Below, in pieces: positions 1 through 9,189 of a stretch of DNA of 64,000 nucleotides. The stretch is from NCBI GenBank assembly GCA_028284445.1, contig JANQRS010000050.1, positions 186,001-250,000 on the forward strand. The letters are read 5' to 3'. Origin of the DNA: Calditrichia bacterium (GTDB taxonomy: Bacteria; Calditrichota; Calditrichia; RBG-13-44-9; J075). The notes under the pieces are model-generated. The model was not told where the DNA came from and did no database searches. It saw only the letters and a list, made by a program, of their open reading frames with translations. Positions within the stretch are counted from its first letter, which is position 1. Each line of letters opens with the position of its first letter. A program made the position numbers and the translations under genes.

Positions 1-134
1 TATTTGGTACCGGTCAGATTAAGAATATCTCGCAACACCCACAGCAAGGGCATATCTGCCGGGACGTCAACCGTGCGCGATTCCCCGTTGACCGTCATGC
101 TAAAACCGGGTTTGGTTTTTGGATTCTCAGGCAT
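1..134 (-). CDS. (2Fe-2S)-binding subunit of a molybdenum hydroxylase (isoquinoline 1-oxidoreductase small-subunit-like), 3' part missing
   Basis: Only the first 44 codons are inside the window; the gene runs off the left edge. The N-terminus contains a short beta-hairpin with VNGESRTVDVP followed by LLWVLRDILNLTGTKY, the start of the plant-type ferredoxin fold of xanthine-dehydrogenase-family small subunits; the first [2Fe-2S] cysteines would follow immediately beyond the edge. In this family the small subunit passes electrons from a molybdopterin large subunit to an external acceptor. The LLWVLRD spelling is typical of the isoquinoline oxidoreductase (IorA) branch rather than of xanthine dehydrogenase proper. 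The start is an ATG at 134 preceded by GGAGACAAGT. The large subunit is expected just outside the window. Family assignment is firm, substrate unknown. Confidence 0.8.
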   Translation of the reverse strand, partial: MPENPKTKPGFSMTVNGESRTVDVPADMPLLWVLRDILNLTGTK

Positions 135-194
135 ACTTGTCTCCGATTTATGAGATCAGAAAATGCATATTGGATTGCTTGTTCGTACATGATA

Positions 195-243
195 TTCACA
201 TCCCCCTATTTCCCCCATTTAAGGGGGATAATGGGGATGTGAA
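195..243. repeat. Intergenic palindrome, C/G-block family (type A)
   Basis: An imperfect inverted repeat of about 49 nt. It begins TTCACATCCCC, holds a second C5 block, a short AT-rich centre, a G5 block, and ends GGGGATGTGAA. It lies 12 nt beyond the stop codon of the metalloprotease gene at 256 and before the start of the next gene, so the transcript would fold into a long stem. No T-run follows, so it is not a textbook terminator. It is one of about ten related elements in the window. Confidence 0.85.
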
Positions 244-255
244 CACCTTCAATGC

Positions 256-2682
256 TTAATCGTCCATATCCAGGGCTTCACCGATAGTGGCCATGACGTT
301 TTCCAGGTGGTACCTGGAGGTCTGATCTTTCTGCTTACCGGCTCCTTTTTTGACATCCTTGTATAACTGCTTAAGCGTACCTCGGGTAACAGCTTTGATG
401 TCGGTGCGATTGTATTGGTTTGCATCGCTTTTCAGAATATCGATCATCTTGTCGACATAGGCGCGCTGCAGATTACGGCGATAGGGATCGATAGCCGATT
501 TTGATCGAAGCTCTGACCAGATACCGTTGCGGACGTCGTCATAGAGGGCGGTCATGGTGTAAGCGCCCTGGTGAATTGCCGCAGTTTCAGCCAGACGCTG
601 CAGGCGCGGACCTTCGAATAACCGGTTAAGTGAGCCGTTCTGCAAACCGAGCAGTCTATCCAGCATGCCGTGGGACTCGATGCGCCGCAAAACGTCGGCA
701 TCAATCAACCAACGCGGTGTGGCAAATAGCTGTTCATTGAGAAAGCGGACCGACTCAGCCTGGCGTGCCCCAGGCACCGGCGTAAATACGACGCCGTCCT
801 CATCACCTGTTTTGCGATATTCGTAGACACCACCAACATTGGTGCCGACATGGCGCATATAGCGTCCCAATTGGGCGAATATATTCTGGTATAACTCACG
901 AAGGTTTTCGTAGCCTTTACCGTCTTCCTTGCTCCACTTCACCAGGTTGGGAACAATGCGCTTCATATTGGCAATGCCATACATGCTGGCTTTTACGGCA
1001 TCGTCACCAAGATCCTCAGTTTGAGCGCTTGGATCTACCGGATTGAAGCGCTGCTGTCCGTAACGATACAAGGGATTTCCTGCGCGCTCTTTAATCCAGC
1101 TGTTGAGTATGGGACGTTCTGCTTCCGCAGATGCAACCTCCGGCAGCGGCTTGTAACCGTAGATGACATTCCACTCGTCATAGGGGCCAATCTGCGGATA
1201 AAGACCAACATCGCCATCTTCAGGTTGAGCCACATAATTGAAGCGGGCATAGTCCATAATTGAAGGAGCGGTGCCCATTTTCTTTGAAAAAGTCGGCGAA
1301 CGTAGTGAATCAACGGGGTAGGCAACACTGGAGCCCATATTATGCGGGAAGCCAAGCGTATGACCCACTTCGTGAGCGGATACAAAGCGAATCAGCTCAC
1401 CCATGACTTCATCTTTGAATTTTACCCCCTGCGCTTCCGGGTTGATTGCCGCGGTCTGAATAAAGAACCAGTTGCGAAGCAGGTTCATCACATTGTGATA
1501 CCAGAGAATATCCGACTCCAGGATTTCACCGGTACGCGGGTCGTGTACGTGCGGACCCTGGGCATTTTGAATGTCGGTAGTGATATAGCGAATGACTGAA
1601 TAGCGAACGTCTTCAGGATGCCAATCCGGATCTTCTTCCGGCGTCGGGGCATATTTACCCATGATGGCATTCTTGAATCCGGCTTTTTCAAAAGCTGCGT
1701 TCCAGTCATCGACGCCTTGTTTGATGTAGGGCGCCCACTTGGCAGGGGTTGCAGGGTCGAGGTAATAGACGATGGGCTTTACCGGCTCGACCAGCTCGCC
1801 ACGTTTGAAAGCGTCCATATCTTTTGGTTCCAAACGCCAGCGTGTGATAAAGCGTTGTGTCGCCGCTTTCTGTTCGTCCAGGCTATAGTTGATTTGCTGT
1901 AAGGAAAAAAAGCCAACGCGTGGGTCATAGAAGCGCGGGCGCATGGGCTTTTCCGGCAGCAAGACAAAAGACTGGTTCATTTCGATAGATAAAGAACCGG
2001 TCAGCTGATTATCCGGCAGCTTGGTGCCTTTGTAGGTGAGCACGTGCCAGATTTCCACGTTTTGGGGAAAGCTCTTGCTGCGGGCAACGAAACTGCGCTT
2101 GCTGTCCAGGCTCTTGATTTCAAAGTTCTTGCGCTGATTCCTGCTCATGGCGCCGATCATTTCGACGTCAGACGTAAAGAGCGAGGTTGCGTTAAAAACC
2201 ACAGAGTTTGATGTGGGGCCCATCGCTTCGATATCGAAGGTCATAATGACCGGCTCAAAATTGTTGTTCAAAACTGAACGATATACGGGATCATCATGAT
2301 CGGCAACACTGTTGTAGGAAACCGAACGCAGCAGGATCTTGCCGCCATGACGCTGCCAGCGAACCACCTGCTGGGGGCGCGACTTCATTCCCGAGCCGCC
2401 AAAGTTCAAGCCTTTTACGTGTCCGGTAATTCGGCTGACAACCAGCATTTCCTTATCCAGCAGGTCATTTGAGATTTCGAAATAGGTTTTTTCATCCATT
2501 TGATGAACATTGAAGAGACCGTCGTCGCTCACGGCCTTGTCGGTGATGACTTCGGCAAATGGTTTGATTTTGTCTTTCTTCTCTTTCTTGTCATCCTTGT
2601 CTTTTTGCGCCAGTAGGGCAATGGAAAAACCGAGCAAAAAAATCCAGATTACGGTGATAAGCTGTAGCCGCCTCATCCTCAT
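256..2682 (-). CDS. Secreted zinc-dependent metalloprotease (DUF5117/DUF5118 type)
   Basis: An 808-residue protein with an N-terminal signal peptide (about residues 1-25) followed by a lysine/aspartate-rich linker. The zinc site is HEVGHTLGFPH at residues 437-447, a metzincin-style HExxHxxGxxH with three histidine ligands and the catalytic glutamate E438. The regions before it (MLVVSRITGH, then SFVLLPEKPMRPRFYDPRVGFF) and the C-terminal helical part match the large FCB-group metalloproteases annotated with DUF5117 and DUF5118. It should act in the periplasm or outside the cell on proteins; the substrate is unknown. The start is the ATG at 2682, after a poor ribosome site (CGAAAGGATGAGG). It stands alone, about 150 nt from the next gene upstream. 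Confidence 0.9.
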   Translation of the reverse strand: MRMRRLQLITVIWIFLLGFSIALLAQKDKDDKKEKKDKIKPFAEVITDKAVSDDGLFNVHQMDEKTYFEISNDLLDKEMLVVSRITGHVKGLNFGGSGMKSRPQQVVRWQRHGGKILLRSVSYNSVADHDDPVYRSVLNNNFEPVIMTFDIEAMGPTSNSVVFNATSLFTSDVEMIGAMSRNQRKNFEIKSLDSKRSFVARSKSFPQNVEIWHVLTYKGTKLPDNQLTGSLSIEMNQSFVLLPEKPMRPRFYDPRVGFFSLQQINYSLDEQKAATQRFITRWRLEPKDMDAFKRGELVEPVKPIVYYLDPATPAKWAPYIKQGVDDWNAAFEKAGFKNAIMGKYAPTPEEDPDWHPEDVRYSVIRYITTDIQNAQGPHVHDPRTGEILESDILWYHNVMNLLRNWFFIQTAAINPEAQGVKFKDEVMGELIRFVSAHEVGHTLGFPHNMGSSVAYPVDSLRSPTFSKKMGTAPSIMDYARFNYVAQPEDGDVGLYPQIGPYDEWNVIYGYKPLPEVASAEAERPILNSWIKERAGNPLYRYGQQRFNPVDPSAQTEDLGDDAVKASMYGIANMKRIVPNLVKWSKEDGKGYENLRELYQNIFAQLGRYMRHVGTNVGGVYEYRKTGDEDGVVFTPVPGARQAESVRFLNEQLFATPRWLIDADVLRRIESHGMLDRLLGLQNGSLNRLFEGPRLQRLAETAAIHQGAYTMTALYDDVRNGIWSELRSKSAIDPYRRNLQRAYVDKMIDILKSDANQYNRTDIKAVTRGTLKQLYKDVKKGAGKQKDQTSRYHLENVMATIGEALDMDD

Positions 2683-2835
2683 CCTTTCGATTTTTTGTAC
2701 ATGCGTGTTGGGTTCAATACTGACTATGCAGATTTGTTGATTTACGATTTGCTGAGTTAGAAATATTTGACTACTACGTGGTCCTCTATGGTGAAAAGAA
2801 AATGGATCGACTCTCTATTTGATAGATTGTCAGAC

Positions 2836-3426
2836 TTACTCACCGGCGACAATCGCACGAAGGTTCCAGTTGATGCTGGTAGTGGTACGCTGACTCAGCG
2901 GCAGCCATTGCTGATCACTGTTGCTATAAAGCCAGTCTCCGTCCATAACGGCCGGGCCGGGGTCGCAACCAAATGTTGCTTTACGATCTGAATGACTGAA
3001 TTCCACACTGATCCAGATATCATCGCTGCTGAGCTGTAAGGATTGGTTCAAGGTATGGTAATTCCAGTCGCCTTCATCAACATTATCTCCGAGGTTTGCT
3101 GAGTAGAGCTGAGTGCCGGGCGTTGAATCTGTGCCCTGTCCATAAATGCGGATGGTGCAATTTTCCGGCCTCTCAACGATGAAAAACTGAATTTGCAGGA
3201 TTTCGCGCCCGGCCAGGTCGCCGATTTCGGCGTCAGTAAAGCGAACCGCGGCCTGATGAGTACCAGCTGCAAGGAATGGTGCTGACAGCGGCCCGGCATC
3301 ATATTGCAGTGAAACCCCATCAACTGGCTCGGTGCTGCTTTCACCGCAGCCTATGAGATTGGTTAGAAAAAAAACAAACGCGGCAAGGCAAATCCCGCGA
3401 AGCAAAGTTCTGGCTTGGGAAGGCAT
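2836..3426 (-). CDS. Putative lipoprotein with beta-sandwich-like domain
   Basis: I chose the ATG at 3426 (GGAGTCTCC just before it) because it gives a clean lipoprotein signal: about 20 hydrophobic residues and a lipobox ending LIGC, followed by GESSTEP. An upstream ATG would add 36 residues without character. The mature part (about 170 residues) is rich in beta strands, with IQFFIVERPENCTIRIYGQGTDSTPGT-like stretches and a C-terminal WNLRAIV strand, similar in feel to jelly-roll domains that follow T9SS or gliding surface proteins. No enzymatic motif was seen. The CGESSTEP start of the mature protein recurs in two other lipoproteins of the window (45898-47277, 47292-48728). Function unknown. 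Confidence 0.75.
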   Translation of the reverse strand: MPSQARTLLRGICLAAFVFFLTNLIGCGESSTEPVDGVSLQYDAGPLSAPFLAAGTHQAAVRFTDAEIGDLAGREILQIQFFIVERPENCTIRIYGQGTDSTPGTQLYSANLGDNVDEGDWNYHTLNQSLQLSSDDIWISVEFSHSDRKATFGCDPGPAVMDGDWLYSNSDQQWLPLSQRTTTSINWNLRAIVAGE

Positions 3427-3490
3427 GGAGACTCCGGCTATTTGTGTATTAAAAAATACCGAAAAGCCCGGATATATCCTATAGGGGAGG

Positions 3491-3526
3491 GGATGTCGGA
3501 TGCTTGATGCCGGATACTTGATACTC
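3491..3526. repeat. GGATNCTTGATACT-type short tandem motif
   Basis: Three degenerate copies of a roughly 10-nt word (GGATGTC, GGATGCTTGATG, GGATACTTGATACT) lie upstream of the lipoprotein gene. The same wording is found at 9190-9210, 9264-9282 and 31987-32018, each time beside a C/G-block palindrome, and in a looser form at 57605-57632. Here the palindrome follows 45 nt further on. It is not coding. Whether it is part of the same mobile unit is inference. Confidence 0.6.
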
Positions 3527-3570
3527 GCCTGCACTAATAGATTATTGGAGTGTTGGAATACTGGAAGGGC

Positions 3571-3616
3571 GTGACATGCTCCTTTGCCCCATTTAAAAGG
3601 ACGCCGGGGATGTCAC
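3571..3616. repeat. Degenerate C/G-block palindrome (type A)
   Basis: Outer arms GTGACAT and ATGTCAC are perfectly complementary; the inner C/G blocks are decayed (GCCCC against GGGG with a TTTAAA centre). It sits between the T9SS protein that ends at 3650 and the lipoprotein that starts at 3426. It appears to be an eroded member of the family seen intact at 9214-9259. Confidence 0.65.
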
Positions 3617-3649
3617 ATCATGTTATCAGTAACCTGCCAGGCTCATTCA

Positions 3650-5326
3650 TCAGCGAACCAGGAGCATTTTGCGGGTTTGCTGGAAACCGGCTGTTTTCAG
3701 GCGGTAGAAGTAGATGCCGCCGGCTACATGACTGCCGCTATTGTCCGTTCCATCCCAGGTCGCGATGTGCTTTCCTGCTCCATAATAGCTGTTCAGAATG
3801 GTTCGAACCGGCCTCCCAAGCGTGTCATAAACAGTTAACTTCACCACCCCAGGTTTGGAGACAGCAAAAGTGATTTGTGTTTCCGGATTAAATGGATTGG
3901 GATAATTTTGCAACAGGCGAATTGTTTTGGGAATAGAGGTTCTATCCGCGTCGATCGCTACTGCATATGGCCCTGTCCAGGAATTGCGCCAATTCTCATT
4001 GCCGAACAGATCGTAGCTGATCGTAATAATGTCTGCCCCCGTTTCCGATTCTTCTGCCGTGCCGGTAACGATTGTATTACCTGAAGAGTCCCCTGCTATA
4101 GCTACAACCCCTTGATGAGTGTCTGCACCAGACGAACCAATATACCCCCCTTGCCAAAGTTCTTCCCCGGCATTGTCTACCCGTCGAGTTAAAAGATCAT
4201 GGCCAAAAGACGGATTTCTTGGATAACGGCCGCCGATAGCGATGTCGCCATTAGGACTGGCATAAAGGGAGTTCCTGTGTCCCATATACTCAGCTATGGC
4301 ATATTCATTCATGAATTGAAGTTGTCCGTTTGTATTGAATTTCAGGACGCTGGTAGATTGGGAGTTGAGATATGAAGCTACAATAATCGCATTCCGATTT
4401 TTATCAGTCGTCATTGCAGCCATACTTGCATTGCTTATGGGAATGGTGTCATTAAGGGTGACGGACCAGATAGAGTCACCTTGGGAGTTGTATTTCGCAA
4501 GCCATAAATCATCAGCAGGGTCAGCTGCAAAATAGACGTGATTGCTATCAGCTAATCCGGTATATCCATGAGAGATTCTATCTGCAGCATCGGTAATTGT
4601 ATTTGTCCATACAGTGTTACCGAACGGGTCATAGCGCTTGAGAATGAGTTTTTCAGTATAGTCAGGCGCTTGAGTAATGCTGCGGCCAATTGAATAAAGA
4701 TTGCCCTGGTCGTCCACCACCAGGTCAAAAATTTCGTCATGCCCATTATCCGGACCATTATAATAGTCAGACCACAGTTGCTCTCCATCCTGGTTGAATT
4801 TCCTGGTCAGGATATCGGGAAATGGATCGTTGATGTATATCGAGTCGGCGACCATTGCAGCAAAATAGATGTTATCATCCTTGTCAATGGTTGCAAGAAC
4901 CTCATCTTCTATCCAGAGGTGTAGATCATTGAGAAGCATTTCCCATACAATCATGCCCTGGACGTCAATTTTGTAAATGAAGATGCCGGAGCTGGTCGAA
5001 CGAGTTTGATCATCATAATTATGTAACTTACCGAAAATATGCAGGTGCCCATCTGAGGTCATGAGCAGTTTGGAGGCCCACATGCGTTCAGTATAAGCGG
5101 GACGCCAGGTCCACTTCTCCACTCCGCTGCTGTCATAACAAATCAGAATCGGCTTCGTCGCGGTTTCATAGAGGCCGTTACCAAGTACGTATACTGTACC
5201 TTCTGAGTCTACGACGATGTCCTGAGCATGGTCCGAATAGCTGAAGCTGTTAGCAGTGAGGGGATGAATGATAGCAAGAGTGGATAGATAGAAGATACTG
5301 ACAGCAAAATGAATGTGTCTTTTCAT
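3650..5326 (-). CDS. Secreted beta-propeller-like protein with T9SS type A sorting domain
   Basis: The start is the ATG at 5326, which is preceded by GGGGAGGGAAA and gives a signal peptide at once; a longer reading from 5377 lacks a ribosome site. The body of about 440 residues holds repeats of the type D..GNxYxxG...LxxYDxxGNxxWTxT (SBBP/delta-60-like), typical of extracellular propellers without a catalytic site. The last 85 residues are a FlgD-like sorting domain: LLQNYPNPFNPETQI, then VYDTLGRPVRTI, then GGIYFYRLKT and a final KMLLVR. It should be exported by the T9SS and attached to or released from the surface. Ligand unknown; single gene. Confidence 0.85.
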   Translation of the reverse strand: MKRHIHFAVSIFYLSTLAIIHPLTANSFSYSDHAQDIVVDSEGTVYVLGNGLYETATKPILICYDSSGVEKWTWRPAYTERMWASKLLMTSDGHLHIFGKLHNYDDQTRSTSSGIFIYKIDVQGMIVWEMLLNDLHLWIEDEVLATIDKDDNIYFAAMVADSIYINDPFPDILTRKFNQDGEQLWSDYYNGPDNGHDEIFDLVVDDQGNLYSIGRSITQAPDYTEKLILKRYDPFGNTVWTNTITDAADRISHGYTGLADSNHVYFAADPADDLWLAKYNSQGDSIWSVTLNDTIPISNASMAAMTTDKNRNAIIVASYLNSQSTSVLKFNTNGQLQFMNEYAIAEYMGHRNSLYASPNGDIAIGGRYPRNPSFGHDLLTRRVDNAGEELWQGGYIGSSGADTHQGVVAIAGDSSGNTIVTGTAEESETGADIITISYDLFGNENWRNSWTGPYAVAIDADRTSIPKTIRLLQNYPNPFNPETQITFAVSKPGVVKLTVYDTLGRPVRTILNSYYGAGKHIATWDGTDNSGSHVAGGIYFYRLKTAGFQQTRKMLLVR

Positions 5327-5400
5327 TTTCCCTCCCCGGAAATATGATTGCTGGCAAGTTATGATAGGGCCGGGCAAAAGTCTATAACTTTATTCCCCCT

Positions 5401-5414
5401 CACGAGGCCTCGTG
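5401..5414. repeat. Perfect 14-bp palindrome downstream of the NhaC gene
   Basis: CACGAGGCCTCGTG is fully self-complementary. It lies about 45 nt beyond the NhaC stop codon (5457) in the direction of transcription, followed by AGGGGGAATAAAG on the minus strand. It could form a short stem at the transcript end, but a T-run is absent. Confidence 0.5.
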
Positions 5415-5428
5415 GCAATTTTCGGCAT

Positions 5429-5468
5429 CCAATCTCCAATCTCCAATCTCTATTCTCTAATCTCTATT
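5429..5468. repeat. Heptameric tandem repeat (CCAATCT-like) over the NhaC stop codon
   Basis: Three exact units of CCAATCT are followed by decaying variants (CTATTCT, CTAATCT, CTATTC). The repeat overlaps the last codons and the stop of the NhaC gene, so the C-terminus may vary in length between strains through slippage. It is a low-complexity repeat, not a mobile element. Confidence 0.75.
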
Positions 5469-6896
5469 CACTTCTTCATTATAAAAACAGCCAATACCGG
5501 TAACCGCCAGCAGCGTCGCCATTGCAAAGTTAATTAGCGACAAGAATTGCCAATGCCAGTATTCAGTTGCTGATACACCTAACGTTGCTGCCATAAATAC
5601 TGCGGCAGCATGCCAGGGAACCAGTGGTTCCAGCATGGTGCCGGTGTCTTCCAGAGAACGGGAAAGCACCTTGCGCGGAATTCCCAATTGTTCATATTTA
5701 CTCCGGAATGCGTCACCGACGATGAAACTGGTTGCATATTGATTGGAGGTCATGGCGTTGGTAAAGGCTGCAGCGACAAGCGAGGAGATAATCGTTGCTG
5801 AGCGGCGCCGGGCAAAGGCAAAGAGCTTGTCGACCACGATGGGCATCGCTTTAATGTGATCCAGGGCGCCGATATAGACAAATACCATCAATGCGATCAT
5901 GATGGCTTCGCTAAGGGCGTAGAGCCCTCCGCGATCCAGCAGGGCAGAGACGGTGTCCGGTACATTTTCTACCCAAACGGCCATGTCGCTGCTAAAGCCC
6001 TTGTAGAGCGATTGAACTACATCCCCGAGGGTGTAGGACTGGAAAATGAGTGCCAGAAGACTTGCGCTAAGAGCAGAGGTGAGTAAGACCGGTATTGTCG
6101 GCATACCGCGGAATGAACCGTACAGTACAATGAGCGGCGGCAAGAGCAAGAGGGGGTTGAAGTTAAATAAGGATTGCAGTGAATCAAGAAATGGCTGGAT
6201 GCTGTTTAAATCGCTGCTGCTGAGTGTTGGCGGATATACAAAGCCGAGGATGAGGTAAGCAATGCTTGCAAGAATGGCCGATGGGAGAGTGGTCCACAGC
6301 ATGGAACGAATATGATCAAACACATCGACATCAACGGCCAGTGCGGCAATATTGGTGGTGTCTGACAGAGGGGATAGTTTGTCGCCGAAGTAGGCCCCGC
6401 CGATAATAGCGGCGGCAGTAATATCCATTCGAGCGCCGATCACAATCGCCACCCCGATAATGACCACCCCGATTGTGCCTGCTGATCCCCAGGAAGTGCC
6501 GGTAAGGGTAGAGAAAATAACCGGTATCAGAAAGGCAAGGAAATAGAGCAAAGTGGGGTTGATGATCTTGATGCCATAGAATACCAGCATCGGAATTGTG
6601 CCACAGACGATCCAGCTTGAAATGATGATGCCGATCGCAAAGAGGATAAAGAGGGCAGGCAAAGCCGTTGCCAACTTCTCAACAATTGTTCTTTCGATAT
6701 CCTTCCACTTGAAACCAAGAAACACTTGCTGGGCAACAGCAAAAGCCGCAGCGAGTATGAAAATGATCTCTAGCGGGAAAGCGGATTGATCAAGAAATAG
6801 CGGGCGAGCCATTAAGCCATAGCCAATCAGGAAGAGCAGGAAGAGGATAGGTAGCAAGGCATGAGTGAATGAGACAGGACGATTGTTGGCGGCCAT
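5457..6896 (-). CDS. nhaC: NhaC-family Na+/H+ antiporter
   Basis: A 479-residue inner-membrane protein with about 11-12 hydrophobic segments. The family signature is clear: FSTLTGTSWGSAGTIG near residues 129-144 and GGAYFGDKLSPLSDTTN near residues 167-183, with aspartate and serine residues in the transport core. A second conserved stretch, TSNQYATSFIVG, lies near residues 379-390. It exchanges internal Na+ for external protons, which fits the Na+-NQR operon further along. Some NhaC homologues carry malate/lactate or other solutes, so the exact substrate is open. The ATG at 6896 is preceded only by a weak ribosome site. The tandem repeat at the 3' end touches the stop codon. Confidence 0.9.
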   Translation of the reverse strand: MAANNRPVSFTHALLPILFLLFLIGYGLMARPLFLDQSAFPLEIIFILAAAFAVAQQVFLGFKWKDIERTIVEKLATALPALFILFAIGIIISSWIVCGTIPMLVFYGIKIINPTLLYFLAFLIPVIFSTLTGTSWGSAGTIGVVIIGVAIVIGARMDITAAAIIGGAYFGDKLSPLSDTTNIAALAVDVDVFDHIRSMLWTTLPSAILASIAYLILGFVYPPTLSSSDLNSIQPFLDSLQSLFNFNPLLLLPPLIVLYGSFRGMPTIPVLLTSALSASLLALIFQSYTLGDVVQSLYKGFSSDMAVWVENVPDTVSALLDRGGLYALSEAIMIALMVFVYIGALDHIKAMPIVVDKLFAFARRRSATIISSLVAAAFTNAMTSNQYATSFIVGDAFRSKYEQLGIPRKVLSRSLEDTGTMLEPLVPWHAAAVFMAATLGVSATEYWHWQFLSLINFAMATLLAVTGIGCFYNEEVNRD

Positions 6897-7012
6897 AACA
6901 GGAAAAGTTGGTTGTATGAAAGAGACTTTACTTCCTCTATACTTAAGATATCGAAATCAATTGCATTAGACAAGGCGCTGTTCCGGCAGCGAATATGACT
7001 TGCCGGTCGATG

Positions 7013-7933
7013 TTAGGTCTGGGAAGTGGTGTTGGTTTCTGGGGTCTGCTCTTCAGGCGCGGCGGCTATATTATCAGTATCAAGACGGTGAGATATTTCC
7101 TGGAGGCGTACGATTTGCTGGTAAAAAAGGGGAAAGGCCACGATGCTTTCAATGTAGTTGAAGACATACATCAGGATGGCCAGTATTTCGCCCTGGGCAG
7201 TGATGCCGCTATCGATGACAGCGATAACGCTATATAGCAAGACTGCCAGAAGGAAAAACCAGCTGAAGGAAAAATTGCTCGTTTCCAGGTCCGATAGTCG
7301 AATATTCCAACGCATTACATTGCGAAAATGGTTGTTGACGGCCTCTTTGTCATTCTGAGACAGTACCGATACCTGTTTTTCGAGTTCAGCGTTGGCATTG
7401 CTATTCAAGTTCCAGGTTTTTGTACTGGTAAGTGCATAAATAATGGCGATGAAAATGGTAGCGACCAGGCAGGCTGCGAAGACCTTTATGTTTAAGAACC
7501 AGATAATGACAATCGTGCCAACCAGAGCAATGGCACTCTGGATGATGAATGGAAAGTAATTCTCCAGGAATTCAACAATTTCATTTGCAAAATTGACGCG
7601 GGCAGATATTTGGGAAATGGACGATCCGCGTTGCTCTTCCTGCGCGACCAATTCCGGCGCAATTGTCGCATAGATCCGGGCATAGATGCGCGTATCGTAA
7701 AAACGGCGGGCGGCGCCCACTACCAAAGACAATAGTCCGATGCTCCCCAATAGTGTGAGGCCGCGATAAGAATCACTTAGAAGGTCATCGATCGCAAAAC
7801 CCATAAAGAGGGGAAATAGCAGCATAAGGATGGCATCAGTGAGGACCAGCAGCCAGGTCAGCGAAATTCGGAGTGGAAATCTTTTACAAAGGCCGATTAG
7901 CGATAAACTTGTGTCAAGAGCGTCTTTTGCCAT
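7013..7933 (-). CDS. Six-helix ABC-transporter-like membrane domain without ATPase
   Basis: A 306-residue protein with hydrophobic segments near residues 20-45, 60-75, 130-150, 155-170, 220-240 and 245-270, in the pattern of the type IV ABC exporter membrane domain (the stand-alone ABC_membrane_3 type). Motifs such as FPLFMGFAIDDLL and a long coupling-helix-like stretch before RFYDTRIYARIY support this. There are no Walker A, signature or Walker B motifs, and the C-terminus is a threonine/glutamate-rich tail, so the protein ends where an exporter would continue into its ATPase. No ATPase gene adjoins. It follows the M24 peptidase by 40 nt on the same strand. Its role is unknown. Confidence 0.7.
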   Translation of the reverse strand: MAKDALDTSLSLIGLCKRFPLRISLTWLLVLTDAILMLLFPLFMGFAIDDLLSDSYRGLTLLGSIGLLSLVVGAARRFYDTRIYARIYATIAPELVAQEEQRGSSISQISARVNFANEIVEFLENYFPFIIQSAIALVGTIVIIWFLNIKVFAACLVATIFIAIIYALTSTKTWNLNSNANAELEKQVSVLSQNDKEAVNNHFRNVMRWNIRLSDLETSNFSFSWFFLLAVLLYSVIAVIDSGITAQGEILAILMYVFNYIESIVAFPLFYQQIVRLQEISHRLDTDNIAAAPEEQTPETNTTSQT

Positions 7934-7973
7934 TTATGACCACATTACATTTGTCAGCTGGGGGCAGCAGAAT

Positions 7974-9152
7974 TTACATTAGAATCAAGCTGTCCTGTTC
8001 ATCACCAACGACAGTCACTTCGCCATTGGGCTTGATGAAAACGTTGATTTCAGAACGAACGCCCATGTGGTTGCGTATATATATTCCCGGTTCAATTGAG
8101 AAGCAAATGCCAGGCACCAACTGGCGCTCATCGCGAGTTTCCAGGTTGTCGATGTTCACGCCGTTGCCGTGCACGTTTGTACCGATCGAATGACCGGTGC
8201 GATGAATGAAGTAATCGCCATAGCCGGCCTCGATGACAACATTGCGGCAGGCGTCATCAACCTCCCAGCCATAACATGGCTCACCGGCGGCAAATTTATC
8301 GACTACAAATTGTTTCGCGGCATTACGCGCATCGCGAACCACGTTGAATATCTCAACGTATTTTTCGGGGGGATTTTCACCGATGAAGCCGCACCAGGTG
8401 ACATCGTAGTATATCGCGCCTTCGCTCTTTTTCTTCGCCCAAAGATCAATCAGGACTGTATCGCCTTTTTGAAAAACGGCACTACCGAGCGGTTGCGGTT
8501 CAAAATGGGGATTGGCCGGGTGATCGTTCACGCCAACAATCGGTCCATGTCCGTCACAGGTAAACCCTTCCTGTTCGAACCGTTGCATGATAAACTGCTG
8601 TACCTCATACTCGTTGAGCAACTCACCGGCTTCTACTGCTGCACTAATTTTGCGAAAAGCTTCATCCTTCACGCGCATAATCATCTCGCCGGCTTCGGCG
8701 TGGGTCTGAAATGCAGCATCATCAAGCAGTGCTTCAAATTGCTGGATGAGATTTGCTGCGCTCACCAGTTCATAGCCGAGGCTCCGCAAGACGTCCACCG
8801 TACCGGCATCGAGCATTGATGTATATGGAACATTGTTCATTGGCGAGTAATTGCAGGCAATGCGCTTGTCTTCGCCGATCATATTGCGAATTTGTTCGTG
8901 CTGTTCTTTCCAGCTAAGGTAGGTGAGGCGTTCTCCCGGCAAATCATCGAGGCTGCTTTCTTCTACTTTACTAACCAGTTTTACCGGTTCACCATCCGCC
9001 GGAACATAGTAATACCAGCGTCTGGAAAGAAAACGGCCTGTTTCCATTCCCAAAATTGACATCGCCAGCGGATCACGTTCCCGAAAGTCATAGAATAACC
9101 AGCCGTCGACATTTTGTTCGCGAATGGCATTTTGGATTGCCGAAAGATTCAT
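7974..9152 (-). CDS. M24-family metallopeptidase (Xaa-Pro aminopeptidase-like)
   Basis: A 392-residue cytoplasmic protein with no signal peptide. Residues 1-140 form the creatinase-type N-domain; residues 150-390 form the pita-bread domain. The two-metal ligands are visible in order: the aspartates of VLIDLWAK and YYDVTWCG, the histidine of FIHRTGHSIG, and the glutamates of FSIEPGIY and VRSEINV. HGNGVNID further supports the Xaa-Pro dipeptidase/aminopeptidase branch. It would cleave the bond before proline in peptides taken up or made by protein turnover. The ATG at 9152 follows GGAGACTGATCT. A palindromic repeat lies between this gene and the SLOG gene upstream. Confidence 0.88.
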   Translation of the reverse strand: MNLSAIQNAIREQNVDGWLFYDFRERDPLAMSILGMETGRFLSRRWYYYVPADGEPVKLVSKVEESSLDDLPGERLTYLSWKEQHEQIRNMIGEDKRIACNYSPMNNVPYTSMLDAGTVDVLRSLGYELVSAANLIQQFEALLDDAAFQTHAEAGEMIMRVKDEAFRKISAAVEAGELLNEYEVQQFIMQRFEQEGFTCDGHGPIVGVNDHPANPHFEPQPLGSAVFQKGDTVLIDLWAKKKSEGAIYYDVTWCGFIGENPPEKYVEIFNVVRDARNAAKQFVVDKFAAGEPCYGWEVDDACRNVVIEAGYGDYFIHRTGHSIGTNVHGNGVNIDNLETRDERQLVPGICFSIEPGIYIRNHMGVRSEINVFIKPNGEVTVVGDEQDSLILM

Positions 9153-9189
9153 AGATCAGTCTCCGTGTTTGATGCTAGAAGGCAGCTAC

